Shown one piece after another: positions 22,626 to 35,659 of a stretch of 64,000 nt of DNA; within the stretch, counting starts at the first letter, position 1; every line of letters begins with the position of its first letter. The notes under the pieces are model-generated. The model searched no databases and was not told the origin of the DNA. It saw nothing but the letters and a program-made list of their open reading frames with translations. The translations under genes were made by a program, and so were the position numbers. Source of the DNA: Tethya wilhelma (taxonomy: Eukaryota > Porifera > Demospongiae > Tethyida > Tethyidae); contig CAXIPT010000046.1 in the NCBI GenBank assembly GCA_964030475.1, forward strand, positions 50,901-114,900. Direction: 5' to 3'.

Positions 22626-24898
22626 AGAGGCATGGGTCACATTTACAATTACAAGTAGACTGATCTACAATAAAACCAATTGGACAAGTGCAGAGAACAA
22701 ACAACATATCAATGATGATTTGAGACTTAGCAATTCTTGAATCTCTCTCAAGATTCAACACTAGTTGCTCTGAATCACCCGGTATTGATAGTGTAGTTTA
22801 AGACTGTGCAGTTTGAAGTTGTGTTCTGAATGTCCTCTCCTTCAGCTAGTCCACCAGGGTTTGATGACAATGCTCTCACTGAAGATGGAACTGGATTTCT
22901 GACTTGGTCCACAGCAACTACTGATACATTGAAACTTAATTGAAGTGTTTTCTTTAATGTATATGTTGTTGGAGGTTTATCACAATCTATTTGGTTGTTT
23001 GTACATAAGCATACACGAACAGGTTCTGATGATATCTTAGACTGTAGAGTAGCATTGGCCCTGAGGTTGGTAATTTGTGTTAGATATGATGTTGCATTAA
23101 TATAGGTGTTCTGATACTTGTTGAACACCTGTGCACTAGGACTGACTGTACACCTGTCTAACAGACCTCCAAATATTGATGCACCAGATATTCTAGCTGA
23201 GTCATTAGCAAAAAATGTATTTTGAACAATTAAGTCTGTGTAGCTCGCATTATGTGAGGCTAGGTCTTGAAAAAAGCATTCGGTTGACCCTAATTGTCCT
23301 CCAGTTATATAGTCTTATTGTTGAGCCACTAGCATAGATTCCTCCTCCCTTTGTTGCAACAATATTTTCTGATATTATTGTATTAATTGCTACCTTCAAA
23401 ATTCAACACACTCTGATTAGCATATATCCCTCCACCACACAGAGCTGAATTGTTAGAGAGGAGACTATTCAAAGTAATAGTTCTATACTGGACATAAATT
23501 ATACCTCCTTGGCTAGTTGCGTGGTTGTGGTTAAAGATACTGTTGTTGATTTCATTGACACTATCAGTAGCACTACCAAGGAACAGTACACCACCATTGT
23601 GGGCTGTGTTAATTGCTACTGAAAACACTATTATGTATGCTAATACTACCACTGTCTGTGTTGATTGCACCGCCATGAGTAGATACACTATTGTTGCTAA
23701 AATTGCTGCCATTAATCATAATTCTACCACTGAATGTCCATACTGCACCACCGTCATCACCTGCTGTGTTGTTTCTGAAATTACTACCATTTATACTAAT
23801 ACTACCACTGCCTGTCTATATTGCACCACCACCTACTGAGTTTCTACTGAAACCACAGCTATGGAATATGTTAGTGTTAACACACAATGTCTTTATTGCA
23901 CTACCCTCATCATCTTTTGCTGTATTGTAGATGAAATCACTATCATGTATGCTAATACTACCACTGACTGTCCATATTGCACCACCATTACTTGCTGAGT
24001 TACTTCTAAAATTACTACCATGTATGCTAATACTACTACTGTCTGTCCATATTGCACCACCATTGCCATAATGACCATCAACAGCTCTATTTCTCTCAAA
24101 TAGACATTCTATTACATTAATATCACTACTAAAGGCAGCAATGGCCCCTCCTGATGCTGTATCTTGTTTCCAATATGGATCCAAAGACTCTCTTAATCTA
24201 GTGTCCCCTCCAAATGGTACATGTACAGAGTCATTTTGTCTCATATTCAGACTTAGAGATGGATTACTAATTTCTGATGGTACATGATCTATAAATGCCG
24301 TAAGAGAGATGAAAGAGCTCCTCTCAAAAGTTACACTTGTGACATTCCTCAATTTAATTCCGTGTCCATCTTTAAATTTACAGTCCTCCATCCTCAGTTG
24401 GTCTACTGATCTCACAGAGTTCTCCAGGCAGCCACTGAACTCTAGACCACTAACATTCACATTAGTTATAGCCACAAAATTAAATCCTGCAAAATTATTC
24501 ATGTAACTTGTAGCCCTATACCAATTGAATGATAACCTGCTTTCGCATGTAACCATGGCAACTGAAATAGTGTGTGTAGGTGCAACTCTTAAGACCAGAT
24601 TGATGGCATATTTAATCTGAAGACGAGAATTAAGAGTGTGATGACCAGGCTCAAAGATCAGGGTAATATTGGAGCCAATGGTAGTAGCTGGGGTCTGGGC
24701 ATATTGAGTAAGGGTCAAGCAACCCTTATACAAGGGGGTGTGATCAATGAGTATGGCAGGAAGTGATCCATTACTGGTGGGTGTGGTCTTAGTGAGACAG
24801 TGGGTGTAGTCTGGTACAATATGGTACGTTTGAGCTAACACTAATTCTATTGTGACAAGGAATATTAATCCTACGATAGTCGACTGCCGAGTTCCCAT
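22625..24898 (-). pseudogene. Secreted beta-helix (Pmp-like repeat) protein, broken
   Basis: The start at 24898 gives a clear signal peptide (TIVGLIFLVTIELVLA, then QTYH). About 220 residues of N-terminal domain follow, then beta-helix repeats (GGAIWTDSSSISIHGSNF and similar). Residue 361 is a TAG at 23816-23818 where the repeat consensus has Trp (GGAIW to GGAI-stop). A frameshift lies near 23615 and more follow. The downstream track contains NSALCGGGIYANQ, RVCLCTNNQIDCDKPP and CTCPIGFIVDQSTCNCKCDP. The last is a Cys-rich motif that in related sponge proteins precedes membrane segments. Those are absent here, cut off by a repeat at 22625. The single stop could be a recent lesion, but the frameshifts point to a pseudogene. 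Confidence 0.75.
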
Positions 24899-26578
24899 TT
24901 CAGTTTGGTCTTGCCTGTGTACTTAGAGGTCTTGTTATATTATTGTACTGCTATATCCAAAAAGTTATATGTGCTACTGTTTATAGCTGAGGATATACCT
25001 GAACAAATGCAATTGCAGTTCACGTGAATCTTTATTTGTATTATTGCATACCGCAATGTAAGAATAAATTACCATATACAAGCTAGTGCATGCATGTTAT
25101 AGTATTATAATAGACTAACTTATTTTCAAGTTATTATTCAGGTTTAGAGAGACTACATGTACCTTAAAATGACTTACACTTAAGACTTGTATCCTGTGGA
25201 GCCACCAATGATTCAGAGGTTTGATGTGACCCAAGCTATGGCTGTAGTAATCTGTCTGTCAGAGTGCTAGCTGTACGTATATAGCACTGACTTTCCTTTA
25301 GAGTATCAATTGACTCAGCCTTAATTCCTTCAGTAGATGTTACTGCATATAATGTATATTGTATAGTTGCATTCATGGTTGCATGGCCAAGTATAGTTTC
25401 TATGCACCAGCAAAAAAATATATATATATACCGTATAGCGGGAAAGTTTCGCGGGGTTTAACTTTCGCGGTTTTCGCAGATCACAATCTATCCGCGAAAG
25501 TTAGTACCCGTGAAAATCTCTCCTAACTGGATTACGTCATAATCGATCGAGCATCTATCGCTCATCCGCGAAAGTTAAACCGCGAAAATGTTTGATGAGA
25601 GCCAACCGTGAAAGTTTTACTCCGCAAAACTTTCCCGCTATACGGTATACTGGCGTTTCTATAATAATGTAATAATAATAATATTATACTATGAGCTTCT
25701 CACAAAATAGTTTGCTCAAGCATTCTAAGAATGCTTCCAAATACTGTATTTAAATTGCTATAATTATTGTAATCAGCATGCAAATCTAAGGGAAAAAATC
25801 AATAGTAGACTATGTTCCTCATAATATGTAGCATTGTAACCTGCTTTTGTGGAACAATAATTATCCTGAGTGTATACGTACCGCTGCACTGACAACAGAC
25901 TGCAAGTATACACTTTGCATATACCATGCAATTTAAATCTAATTCCCATGCCTTATGATTACACTAGCTTGAGACTAAAGATGAGTTCATATATACTGCA
26001 TTGTGTTGTGTAACAATACTTTGAATTGGCAATGCAGCAAAGCAATTTGCAACATTGACGCAGACTTTCAAATTGTAGTACCGTAGTAAGTATTGCGTTT
26101 GACACGTGTTGCTGCATTTTTGCGTTTTACGTGATGCAATGCAACACAACGGGAACTTATGTGAACTAATAGTATGGTTACATAATTATAACTGTTGTTC
26201 TTACATTATGAATTCTCACAATGGCTGGTCCACGACCTGTTTCAGAGTCTAAGAATGTGTCCAAGTACTGCACCTATGTGTACAGCAATCTGTAGATATA
26301 GCCTGCCTGTCTGGGTGCTAGCTGCTCCAGCTAGTATTAATAGTTGTGTCACTTTATTTTCTTCACTTGATCTTAGAGTATTATAATTGAATTTACTCAA
26401 TTATATAGCACCAATGTAATGTTTCTGATGCCATATATAAACTTTGTGTTAAAACACATACAGTTGTATAGCCGGCAGTATATATAATATTATAACCACA
26501 ATAATCCATCTAAAGGATATGAAGTGTTCTCCAACACGTACCACTACTGATTTGCCTCTTCTGTCTACTTTCACTATA
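24899..26578. other. Gene-free region upstream of the minus-strand beta-helix gene
   Basis: Besides the MITE, 25160-25320 and 26190-26390 resemble 33850-34030 and 34265-34440 (shared GACTTACACTTAAGA, TCTGTCAGAGTGCTAG-type and AATGGCTGGTCCA). This is a diverged segmental copy. No gene is seen. Confidence 0.45.
25431..25645. mobile_element. 215-bp MITE with CCGTATAGCGGGAAAGTTT ends
   Basis: Inverted ends CCGTATAGCGGGAAAGTTT and AAACTTTCCCGCTATACGG are flanked by TATA on both sides. The inside contains several CGCGAAAGTTA-like subrepeats in both orientations. No ORF is present. Confidence 0.85.
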
Positions 26579-27436
26579 GCCTAGGTCATGCACACACTGA
26601 CCATATCCAACATTTACTTAATTATTGTTATATGGGGACACCTGGTACACTTCCAAGACATGTAATGTATCACCATACATGTCTAGTTATAGAACAAGAT
26701 GTCCTCCAAAAAACAAATGGTGGATATGTCACTTGATGTGTGCATGCATGACCTATATCTCCTGTTTACATGACCACTTACACGCATGCAGGCATGCCTA
26801 GGAATTAGCCTTGTATCCAGGCCTTCCCCAGATGGGAGATGTTTTACTAGGCCAATAATATAATAATTAAGCAAATTTTGTGGTCAATGTACCCTTGACC
26901 TGCAATATTTCATAGTGAAACTGATAGGGTACAAGACTGCTATTGCAAGTAAACTCCTCTGATGAATTAGCATGCAGCTTGAAGCAAATTTGTCAACCAT
27001 GCTTCAAAGTGTTTGCGGTACAAAACAGTACTGGTTTCTTTGTCAGAGTGAGCTAATCATTATTTGTTGGAGTCAAATTTGAAATAAAAATATCCCCCTC
27101 CTATCTAATTTTACAAGCCTAGGAAGAGTACTAGGTGTTCTCCAATACTAATAATTATAACTATAAATAATGTTGGATGTGGTCAGTGTGTGCATGACCT
27201 AGACATGTAATGCATGACCATACATGTATAGTTATTATAGTACCATGCAGATGTCCTCCAACAAACAATAGTGGATGTGGTCAGTGAGTTGGTGTGTGCA
27301 TGACCTATATCTCCTGTTTACATGTCATTGACCACTTACATGTATAAGAAAGAGCCTTGTACACAGGCCTTCCCCAAATTTTTCCCTGCCCAATTTGTCA
27401 AACGCTGCATAACAGAGCCTGCATGGGAACGAGGCT
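26579..27436. repeat. Inverted and direct copies of a dispersed repeat, with a MITE at 27353-27436
   Basis: TAGGTCATGCACACACTGACC at 26582 is the reverse complement of GGTCAGTGTGTGCATGACCTA at 27181. CATGACCTATATCTCCTGTTTACATG occurs at 26748 and 27299. Related sequence lies at 34640-34960. The segment 27353-27436 has AGCCTTGT...ACGAGGCT ends of the AGCCTCG MITE family. No coding region is supported. Confidence 0.55.
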
Positions 27437-27484
27437 AACTTGTCAATGAACTAGTACCCGTCAGAGATGTTTTCCAGTAATATA

Positions 27485-28690
27485 TTACAAGTAGTAAAAA
27501 TTTCAAAAAAAATAAGGACTATAGGAATGGGCAGTGCTTTCACAAGTATTGGAACAAGGTATGTCTCAATTTCGGGCACATGACTACTTCATTTTCATTT
27601 TTGATCTCTCAATTTATTGTCATGGAATGTTGTGAATCATCTGTATAGATGAATATACTATCACCAACAGTATCACAATACTAATGGTTCAAAATCTTGC
27701 CAAACTTATCACTTGGCTAGATCCGTACTAAAGTCATGGTAGCAGGAAGGATCAGCTAGATTATACTGGCCACCACATGAACACAAGCAAAATAAAGTAG
27801 TCATGTGCCCGAAATTGAGACATACCTTGTTCCAATACTTTTTACAGCACTGCCCATTCCTACAGTCCTTATTTTTTTGAAATTTTTGCTACTTGTTCAT
27901 TCACTTTTTTCAACACTATATACAGTGTGAAGACTGTTAGAGACTGGTTAGTCCCTACAAAAAGCTTGAGAAGCAGCTACATGCATTGTAATGCTTGAGT
28001 AATTAATGCGCATGCACATTAAATGCCACGTGCACTTGATAGATAATGACCTTTGAACTCTACTTACAAGAATTTTAAGATTGCTACGTTGAAGTACATG
28101 AATTTATACGCTAAGTTTCAAAGCTTTCTAATTTTTGTTTGTGCATATTTGTGATGAAAACGAGTATCAAGGAACGTAGTTCCCTTGAAAAGGACTTACC
28201 TTGTGCTGTCAAAGTTGGCTCAGCACTTTCTGGTTCTCTGGAAACTGTGTTCAAGTAAGTCAGTTAGTACGTAAGTAAGTACGTTAGGAGAACAAAAGTG
28301 GCACTATTGTGGCTTCCCACTAGCGCTCTCTACGAGTGCCCAGTGAAGTTTCTGTAAGTTTCAAGCCTTGCATGCAGTTGGTAATCTGTTGGGGAGAGCC
28401 TTTGTGCAACTTGAAGTTTGAGGGAACGTTGATTGAGGATGTTGCAAATAATTGTTACTTACAAACTGACCAGTCTACAAAATTTTGGCATGTGTGTATA
28501 AAAGTTTTGAAACCTGTTGAAACTCGAAACAATGTTCAATTGACATCACTGAAGCTATGTAGTGCTTTATTGTGATGATTGTGTACAAGATGATTGAGAT
28601 TGTGAGACCTACTCATTTTTATGATGACATTGTATTGGGTCTATGAGTGGCCCATTCCTACTATTCGTACTACCGTTCGTATGATTAAGC
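27485..28690 (+). mobile_element. Second full copy of the head-to-head repeat element
   Basis: The inverted arms are 27485-27600 and 27795-27910. The body after the right arm matches 11690-12290 in order: TCACTTTTTT, GCGCATGCAC, AAAGTTGGCTCA, TTCAAGTAAGTCAGTTAG, GTGGCTTC and GGCCCATTCCTACTAT. A short open frame at 28336-28575 recurs in part at 33205-33285, which supports a repeat origin and not a gene. Confidence 0.65.
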
Positions 28691-28753
28691 AAATGTCAGT
28701 GTGTGCTTGACCTATTTGCATGAACAGGGTATTATTAATCATAGATTCTGTGT

Positions 28754-29303
28754 AGCCTCGAACCAGGCTCTCTTCCGCTAATTTTTTTTTTCTGCACGCA
28801 AAGTCGCCCACGCTACCCTTTGATCCAGTTTGTAGCGCTCGAAGTCAACGAGAAGCTCTCCTTTTCAATCGTGAAGCTTCAAAACTATGTCTACTTGGAC
28901 TTATACTAACCTGAGAGAGTCTCTAGTATCCATTGACTTGCAGTAAGTCACCATTTTGTACGAAGAATCAGTGGTAGCAAAACCATTCAAAACGACAAAA
29001 GTTTGTCAACTTTCTTTTTCTCCAGGGTAGTAATTAAAGCTAACAGCACAGGACACAGTCTATCTTTTAGTTTCTTGGACAAAACTGTTACTTCACGAGT
29101 GAAAAGGACAGCTTCTCATTGACTTCGAGCGCTATAAACTGAATCAAAGGGCAAGCGTGGGCGATTTTGACCGCAACGGCCTAACCACGTCCAACCGCGA
29201 CGTGCACGTGATTAAAATCTTCCAGGCTCTCTCCCTCCCTTTGCACGCGGATAATAATTCGCGTGCAGAAAAAAATTAGCGGGAGAGAGCCTGGTTCGAG
29301 GCT
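28754..29303. mobile_element. 550-bp AGCCTCG-family foldback element with an 11-bp target duplication
   Basis: The ends AGCCTCGAACCAGGCTCTC and GAGAGCCTGGTTCGAGGCT are inverted. The direct repeats AGATTCTGTGT (28743-28753 and 29304-29314) flank it. Complementarity extends far inward: TAGCGCTCGAAGTCAA at 28832 pairs with TTGACTTCGAGCGCTA near 29120. The right arm carries an extra segment of about 90 bases. There is no ORF. Confidence 0.85.
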
Positions 29304-29712
29304 AGATTCTGTGTATCTTGTAAAAAATTTGGTAAAGGGTGGTCATAGCATAATGTGTAGCTACATAAGCTGCTATCAATATATTACAGTTTGTGTTATT
29401 ATTGTTGATTGTAAGGGGAAAATTGTAAAAATTAATCACCCACACACATCGTCCAGTGGTGATGACATCATCGTGATGAATGGTTGTCCATTCATGAGAA
29501 GATCTGTCCCATTGTGACCCTCCTGAGAGCTCCCCATCGCCATGGCAACTGAGAGGAGGAGAGAACACTGGAAGCTCCAACAGATTCTAAGAAAGGTTTG
29601 AGAATCATTAATACAAGTCACTTTACTTCATGTAGAACTTCACTTTAGAATCAATTAATAGGGTTTGTCAATGTACACTGTGACAATCCAGTTTGTATCT
29701 AATCTTTGTTGN

Positions 29713-29773
<61 letters not shown>

Positions 29774-31921
29774 GGCCAGCTCCCAGTGATACTGGTCAGT
29801 GTTGAAGACTCCAGACTGTGAGGCCTAGCTGAAGTCACGTCTTCAAAGAAACCTTGGCCAACTAGCAGCCACTAAGTGCAGATTCTCTGAAGCAAGGAGA
29901 CACTTTGCTGAAGATGTGAGTTACTGTTTAACTTTTATATATATTTAGCAATTCATTCTATCAGCCCAGCCCTCATGAGCTTATAGTGCTAAGACTTATC
30001 AAAACTTTGTCTAGCTGCTCTAGAACAGCAATGGTTGGTCATTAGAAGTTGGGACTTGCACCATTACAATCAGCATGAACAGATCCGTGAAAGGATAATA
30101 TATTATGTTTTTTTTATTTGGTTTTTTATCATTTTTGCCAAAAATATGGGATGATTTTGGTCAAAATTTAATCTGGCAATAAACCATATCATTTCAAGAT
30201 CTCTTCACACTGATCTCAGTGGTACCAATCCCAGCTCAATACGACCTTTCTAGACTGAGATAGGGTCAATGCAGCTGCTGGTGGATTGTATATTGTTGTA
30301 TCATGTTAGCTGGGTAAGCCCATGGGCATTAAACTGGTATAATGGCCTGTATGATTCTCCTTCCCATACTATTTCATGCAAGATATTGAGATTGTTTCAG
30401 AGTGAAAAAAAATTTTTTTTGGAATAATTCTACAGTAAATTATGTACAAACTAAAGTATTGTAGCTACTTACAAATTAGCATAAGATATATATGTGTTCA
30501 AAAACTGGGGAAAACAATAAAGTATAAAATAATAATGTTTGCAACAATCACAAAAGATATTTAAGTATATAATATTATGATTAACTAACTAATATAAGCA
30601 TTTTATAAATAGCACAAAATACTAAAGTATAATAAGTGTCTGTTTGTGTTTGAAGGCCACAGTCTTTTCTTGGTACATAACTTTGAACAATAACATAGAC
30701 TAACTAATGAGCATAAAAGCAACAGCAGTATTACATTTTTCGGTTTAGTACAAATAAAAGGAATTAATAACAATTAAATTTTCTTCCAAGTTGTTGTTAG
30801 AAGAGATTTCGATGATGCTTGGATGTGTGGAAATGTAGGGATAACAAGTTGTTAGGCTGCATGTTCTCAGAAGAGGTTACTGAATAGTCTGGTGTGAGTT
30901 ATGGTGATCCTTTAGTCCTTGGAGGCACATGGAGAAAAGTAGGACAAACCATTTCAATGATGCATGAAAGTTAATTTGTTATAAGTTCTGTGAGGTTGAT
31001 TTTGATTAGTGGAGACAGGTGTTAGTGTTCCAATGTTTTCTTTCGCTATAGCTTTCAAAGATTCTGAGAAGGTAATAAGATGTGATTTTCCGTTCTTCTT
31101 AGTATCATTATAATAGCTTAAGTGGTTGAATTGTTAATTAGTGAAGAGATGACTTACAGTGGTACTGTATCCAGGACCATGGCAAATGTACTTTGAATCT
31201 ACTAACTATTGTGAAGGCTTGTATTGAATGGTTGATAGAGTTCCTTCAACAGTGGTTATGGATATAAAAACAGTTAACTTTAATTGTAAAGGAATAAAGC
31301 AATATTGTCAAAACAGAACAGGTATGTGTGACATAGTTATTGTAGTATACTGTAACATTTAAGTGAGTGTCTAAATTGGTCAGAAATTGTAAGAAATTAA
31401 AACAAGGAGACAAATCAGAGCAACAGAATAATGTGTAGAGCCTAAGCTATATTGTTGTATAATATTATGTACACGACTGACAGTGTGTGTTTGTGTGTGA
31501 GAAACTGATATGGACTAATGACATTGAAACTCAAATACAAACTGGAGCATTTACACAAGATAGATTAAATTGAATGAATACTGAAGTTTAACTTTCTAAT
31601 TAGAAGTTGACAAAAAAACAACAACAAACAATTGTTTAAATAGGGAGAGGTGTGTGTATGGCCTTTTTCTTTCTGTTTTTCTTTCTTTCTTTCTTTCTTT
31701 TTCCCTTTTATTTCGTATTTTTCTTTTTTTTCCCCTTTATACGTTTACAGGTAAATAGTTTAGTAACAGGAGAAACAATGCATGCTTACTAATAGACATA
31801 CTATTATAACACAGCAAAAGAGAGTATAGACTGTCAACACATAATAGCAGTCACTGTGAGTCATTGAGAGAAAGAATGATGGCAGCAAACATTTATACTG
31901 AAACTGAATACAAACAAGACN

Positions 31922-31952
<31 letters not shown>

Positions 31953-34900
31953 ACGTGTATGTGTGTGTGAGAGCGAGGTCGTTATATATATTTGTATCTC
32001 AGTCTAGGAAGGTCATATGAAGCTGGTATTGATACCATTGTGATTAGTGTGAAGAGATCTTTTAGATGATAAGATTTACTGTCAAGTTTAAATTTTGATC
32101 TAGATCATCAAATCATTATCAAGACGTACAGGCATTTAAAAGCTTTGACAGTGAACATTTTATTGCTCAACACACACACTGACAAGCACCATAGCTAGCT
32201 ACAAGCTACAGGACTATTGGCTGCAGGTCATACAATTGTCTTATGTAAACAGGCGGGGCTTCTACTGCAAACAAACCTTCTAGAAGGTAAAAAGGTCAGA
32301 GAAGACAAGCAGCTAAAATATTTCTTGCAATGGCAGAATGTTGGTTAATAAGACACTACTATAATTTTGTGTGTTTATAGTTGCTATGAAAATTAGTAAT
32401 TTGTATGCACAGTGCAAAGATGATAGTATTATTACATTATTTGTACAATGTGTATAAGAGAATATCTATATATCAGAAGCAATAAGTGTTCTCATTGAAT
32501 CGACTGGTGAAATGAATATTAAATTCTCAGCTAGTAATCAAATCCCATAAACTGGTTACATCACATGATAGCTTATAATTACCAGTGTCTTTTCTTTCTC
32601 TCCTTTATAGTGACATTTCATACATGGATACTGTTGCCCATGGCAACGGCTAGTAGTGTGAAGACTCCTGATAATTCACGACGCCTTCGTTTAGATTGCT
32701 AACGGAACAAGAGGTTACAGGTCAAATATTTGACACAAATACATACATCTTTCTACAGTGTACCTACAAAACACACAACACTAATTGTACACATTTGAAG
32801 GTAACAAAAATACTGTAGTTCTTGTTGTGTATGTTTTATTTGATCTAACTTACAAAATTCTGTTTTTTGCACTAGGCATTGCAATGCATGTCATTTGGGC
32901 ATCTTCAGGTCTAAAAGGCTGAGTAAGCAACTTGGATGAGGTGTTCCATATCTTTAGCTCTCCATTTGCCGGCATAAACCGCCAAATACTCGCCTCCAGG
33001 GGTGAATAAAGAACCTTTCATCACTTTTTCCTCCATTGGCACTAGTGGGCTCTTGTTTGGTGAGTCGTAGCTTCATTTTGAGGATGAAGGAGTCAAGTTT
33101 GGTTCCTGTTGGAAGTCAAATTTGTGATCACAATTATAATATTATTAATACACAAGGAGTATCAGAGTGGTTCGCTTTGCTCACCACTCTCCTTATTTGC
33201 CTATTAAGTTTTGAAACCTGTTGAAACTCGAAACAATGTGCCATTGACATCACTGAAGCTATGTAGTGCTTTATCTCTGAATGGAACAGAATTTAGTTAT
33301 TACAAAGGCATGAGCTCTGGAAATTACTGTGGGTAGGGTATAGAGTGACATTTTGACTTAAAGCACTTGATCTATTTGGCTAAGATATTTACTGGCTACT
33401 CTTTTCTCAAGGCATATTGTTCACTGTGAAGTCTCCTGCTTGGACACAAAAATGATTGATCTGTGTTGAAACTAGCTTACGAAGATGCTGTAAGATCCGT
33501 AATAAATTTTTGAGGTCAGGCTGCATGCAGGTGAATCATGACGAAGTTACATTCCATAATTTCACTGGAAGTGTACCAGTTTTTCTAGACCCCCCTTTAT
33601 CGCTGGACAGAAAAGGCGGTATGTTTGCATAATTTCACATGCTAGTAATACAATACTACTACTATTATTGTTATTTTAGACATAAAATTTAATTGTAAAC
33701 CTATGCAAATTGAAATTTCAGTTTAGTATTACTGCATGTGTAACAATGTTATACTGCAACAATGAATTACTGCATGATTATTATAGTTTGTACCAACTTA
33801 TTTTCAAGTATTATTTCTGACAAATTATACATCTATTCTAATTTAATCGACTTACACTTAAGATTCTCTCTGAATCCTGTAGTCACCAGTTGTGTTTAAT
33901 ACCGCCCAGGCTGTTTGTATTAGCTGATCTGCCTGTCAGAGTGCTAGACAGTTGTATCTCTCTCTGTCACTCTATCTCAGAGTGACACAGCTGAATAGCT
34001 ACTTAATTGTTTTGTAACCATGTGAAACTATGATCCTTACTTTGCAAGGGTTTGTTTCTCTCACAGTTGTGAGCTTTTTTCACTGGTGTGTTGACTTTTC
34101 TTAAGTATTGTTCACCTATGTAGCTCTCAGTCTGAAAGAATAAATTTTGTAGTCAAAATACTTTGAACCATGCATGTTATTTGAAGTTTAGTTAATATTA
34201 ATGTGTGAAACGTTGCATAGCAACTTAATTATAACTGTTTGTAAGTCAAAATAATTTTGTTCTCGCGTAGTTTCGTTTAGTATCAGTTGTGAGTTTCTCT
34301 TAATGGCTGGTCCAGGACCTGTTTTCTAAGAATACTTTTGCTGTAAGTACTGCACTGCACCTCGTAATCTATCAATTTTTTTTACGTTAGCTGACCTTCC
34401 TGTCAGAGTGCTGCTGCCTTTTAGTGGTTGACTCGATGACTTTATGATTCCTTCATTCGATATAATAATTATTATGATAACTATTGTGATTAGTGTAAGT
34501 AAAAACCCACCCGCTTGTAATTACAGTACCAATATGATTTCATACAATAATTATTAATTCTATACAATGTTATTATAAACTTTTGGTTTAATCATTGCTA
34601 CAGGGAATTAAGTAGTGGTGACCTTTTACACATATTGACCATAAAATATCCTTGAATTATTGGAGGACATCTGGTATTATTCCTAGATATGTTAGGCAAG
34701 TTCACATGTACTAACTGACATCACTTACCACAAATGTGGCCCCTGTCCATATAGTTTCACACCACTAGGAGATGGTCTAAAGGTCACAACAACATGCATT
34801 GACCACATCCACCATTAATGTATTGGATGATCCACTTGATGCTATTCCAAGACATGCATAATAGCCATGACCTGACTTATACTGTTTACTACAAATTTGC

Positions 34901-35535
34901 CAAACATGACCATGAACAGGATGTGGTCAATGTGTGTATGCCATAGCTTTCTTAGTAGTGTTGTGTTAAGCTAATAGACATGGGAAATGTAGTGATATAA
35001 GATATTATCAGATTTCCTCCAATTGGTAATACTTTGTTTTATTCACACTTATTACTAGTCAGATGGAAGGATCTTCATTCACAGGACTATGCTATTACAA
35101 AGTAGACAAGAACGTGATTATAAGTAGATCTACAAATCAGTCAAGGCCACAAGCTCTAGCAGGCCGGCCGGCTGCCATAATTTCGCCTGGGAAGGAGTTA
35201 AAAAACAAGCTAGGCTTAGCTGACTGTGAGTGCCAGTACTGCCAGGCTGAGGTGACCTGTGAGTGGCTGGGACTGTCAGGCTGAGCTGACTGTGAGTGGC
35301 AGTACTGTGAGTCCGTTGATCTGTGCACGTCTGGGATCCAGCTCCAAAGGAAGTTTGACAGGGTCAAAAAGGTCAAATAATTATTGCAAATTTCAATTAA
35401 AAAAAGGAGTAATTATTGCAAATTCTAATCACGTGCGCCATATAACTGTATTGAAGGAGCGATTCACCATCTTACCCCGTGCATTTGCAGTGGAAAGCAG
35501 TCTCTATCAATTTCTAGTAAGAAAAACAGTTGTTT
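29304..35535. other. Long gene-free stretch with microsatellites and repeat fragments
   Basis: I find no coding region with family resemblance. Visible items are (TC)n at 29713-29771 after an N, (TTTC)-rich DNA at 31670-31735, (TG)n at 31922-31950 after an N, and a fragment of the head-to-head repeat at 33205-33285. Others are diverged copies of 25160-26390 at 33850-34440, the GACCACATCCACCATTAATG repeat near 34820, and short repeats of GACTGTGAGTG with CAGTACTG at 35220-35320. Short open frames here lack support. Confidence 0.5.
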
Positions 35536-35659
35536 AGTCCACTCCTACCCCTGGAATTATGCCTTTCAAGTGTGGTTTTGTGATGGCAAGGTCATAGGTC
35601 ACAGTGTCTTGCGGAAAACTACAGTTTAGAGCCATAATTCTAGGGGTAGTAGTGGACTA
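35536..35659. mobile_element. 124-bp MITE
   Basis: TAGTCCACTCCTACCCCT at the left pairs with AGGGGTAGTAGTGGACTA at the right; the arms match over about 27 bases with few mismatches. TA at each edge could be the target duplication of a Tc1/mariner-type element. Confidence 0.7.

Noticed and set aside
23525..23930. Plus-strand open frames rich in Thr, Ile and Cys
   Set aside because: They are antisense shadows of the minus-strand beta-helix repeats.
26195..26386. 63-codon frame beginning MFLHYEF
   Set aside because: The same region recurs diverged at 34265-34440 without keeping the frame, so it is not under coding constraint.
29263..29621. Overlapping open frames on both strands near 29.4 kb
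   Set aside because: No recognisable domain or splice support. They begin inside a MITE end, so coding is unlikely.
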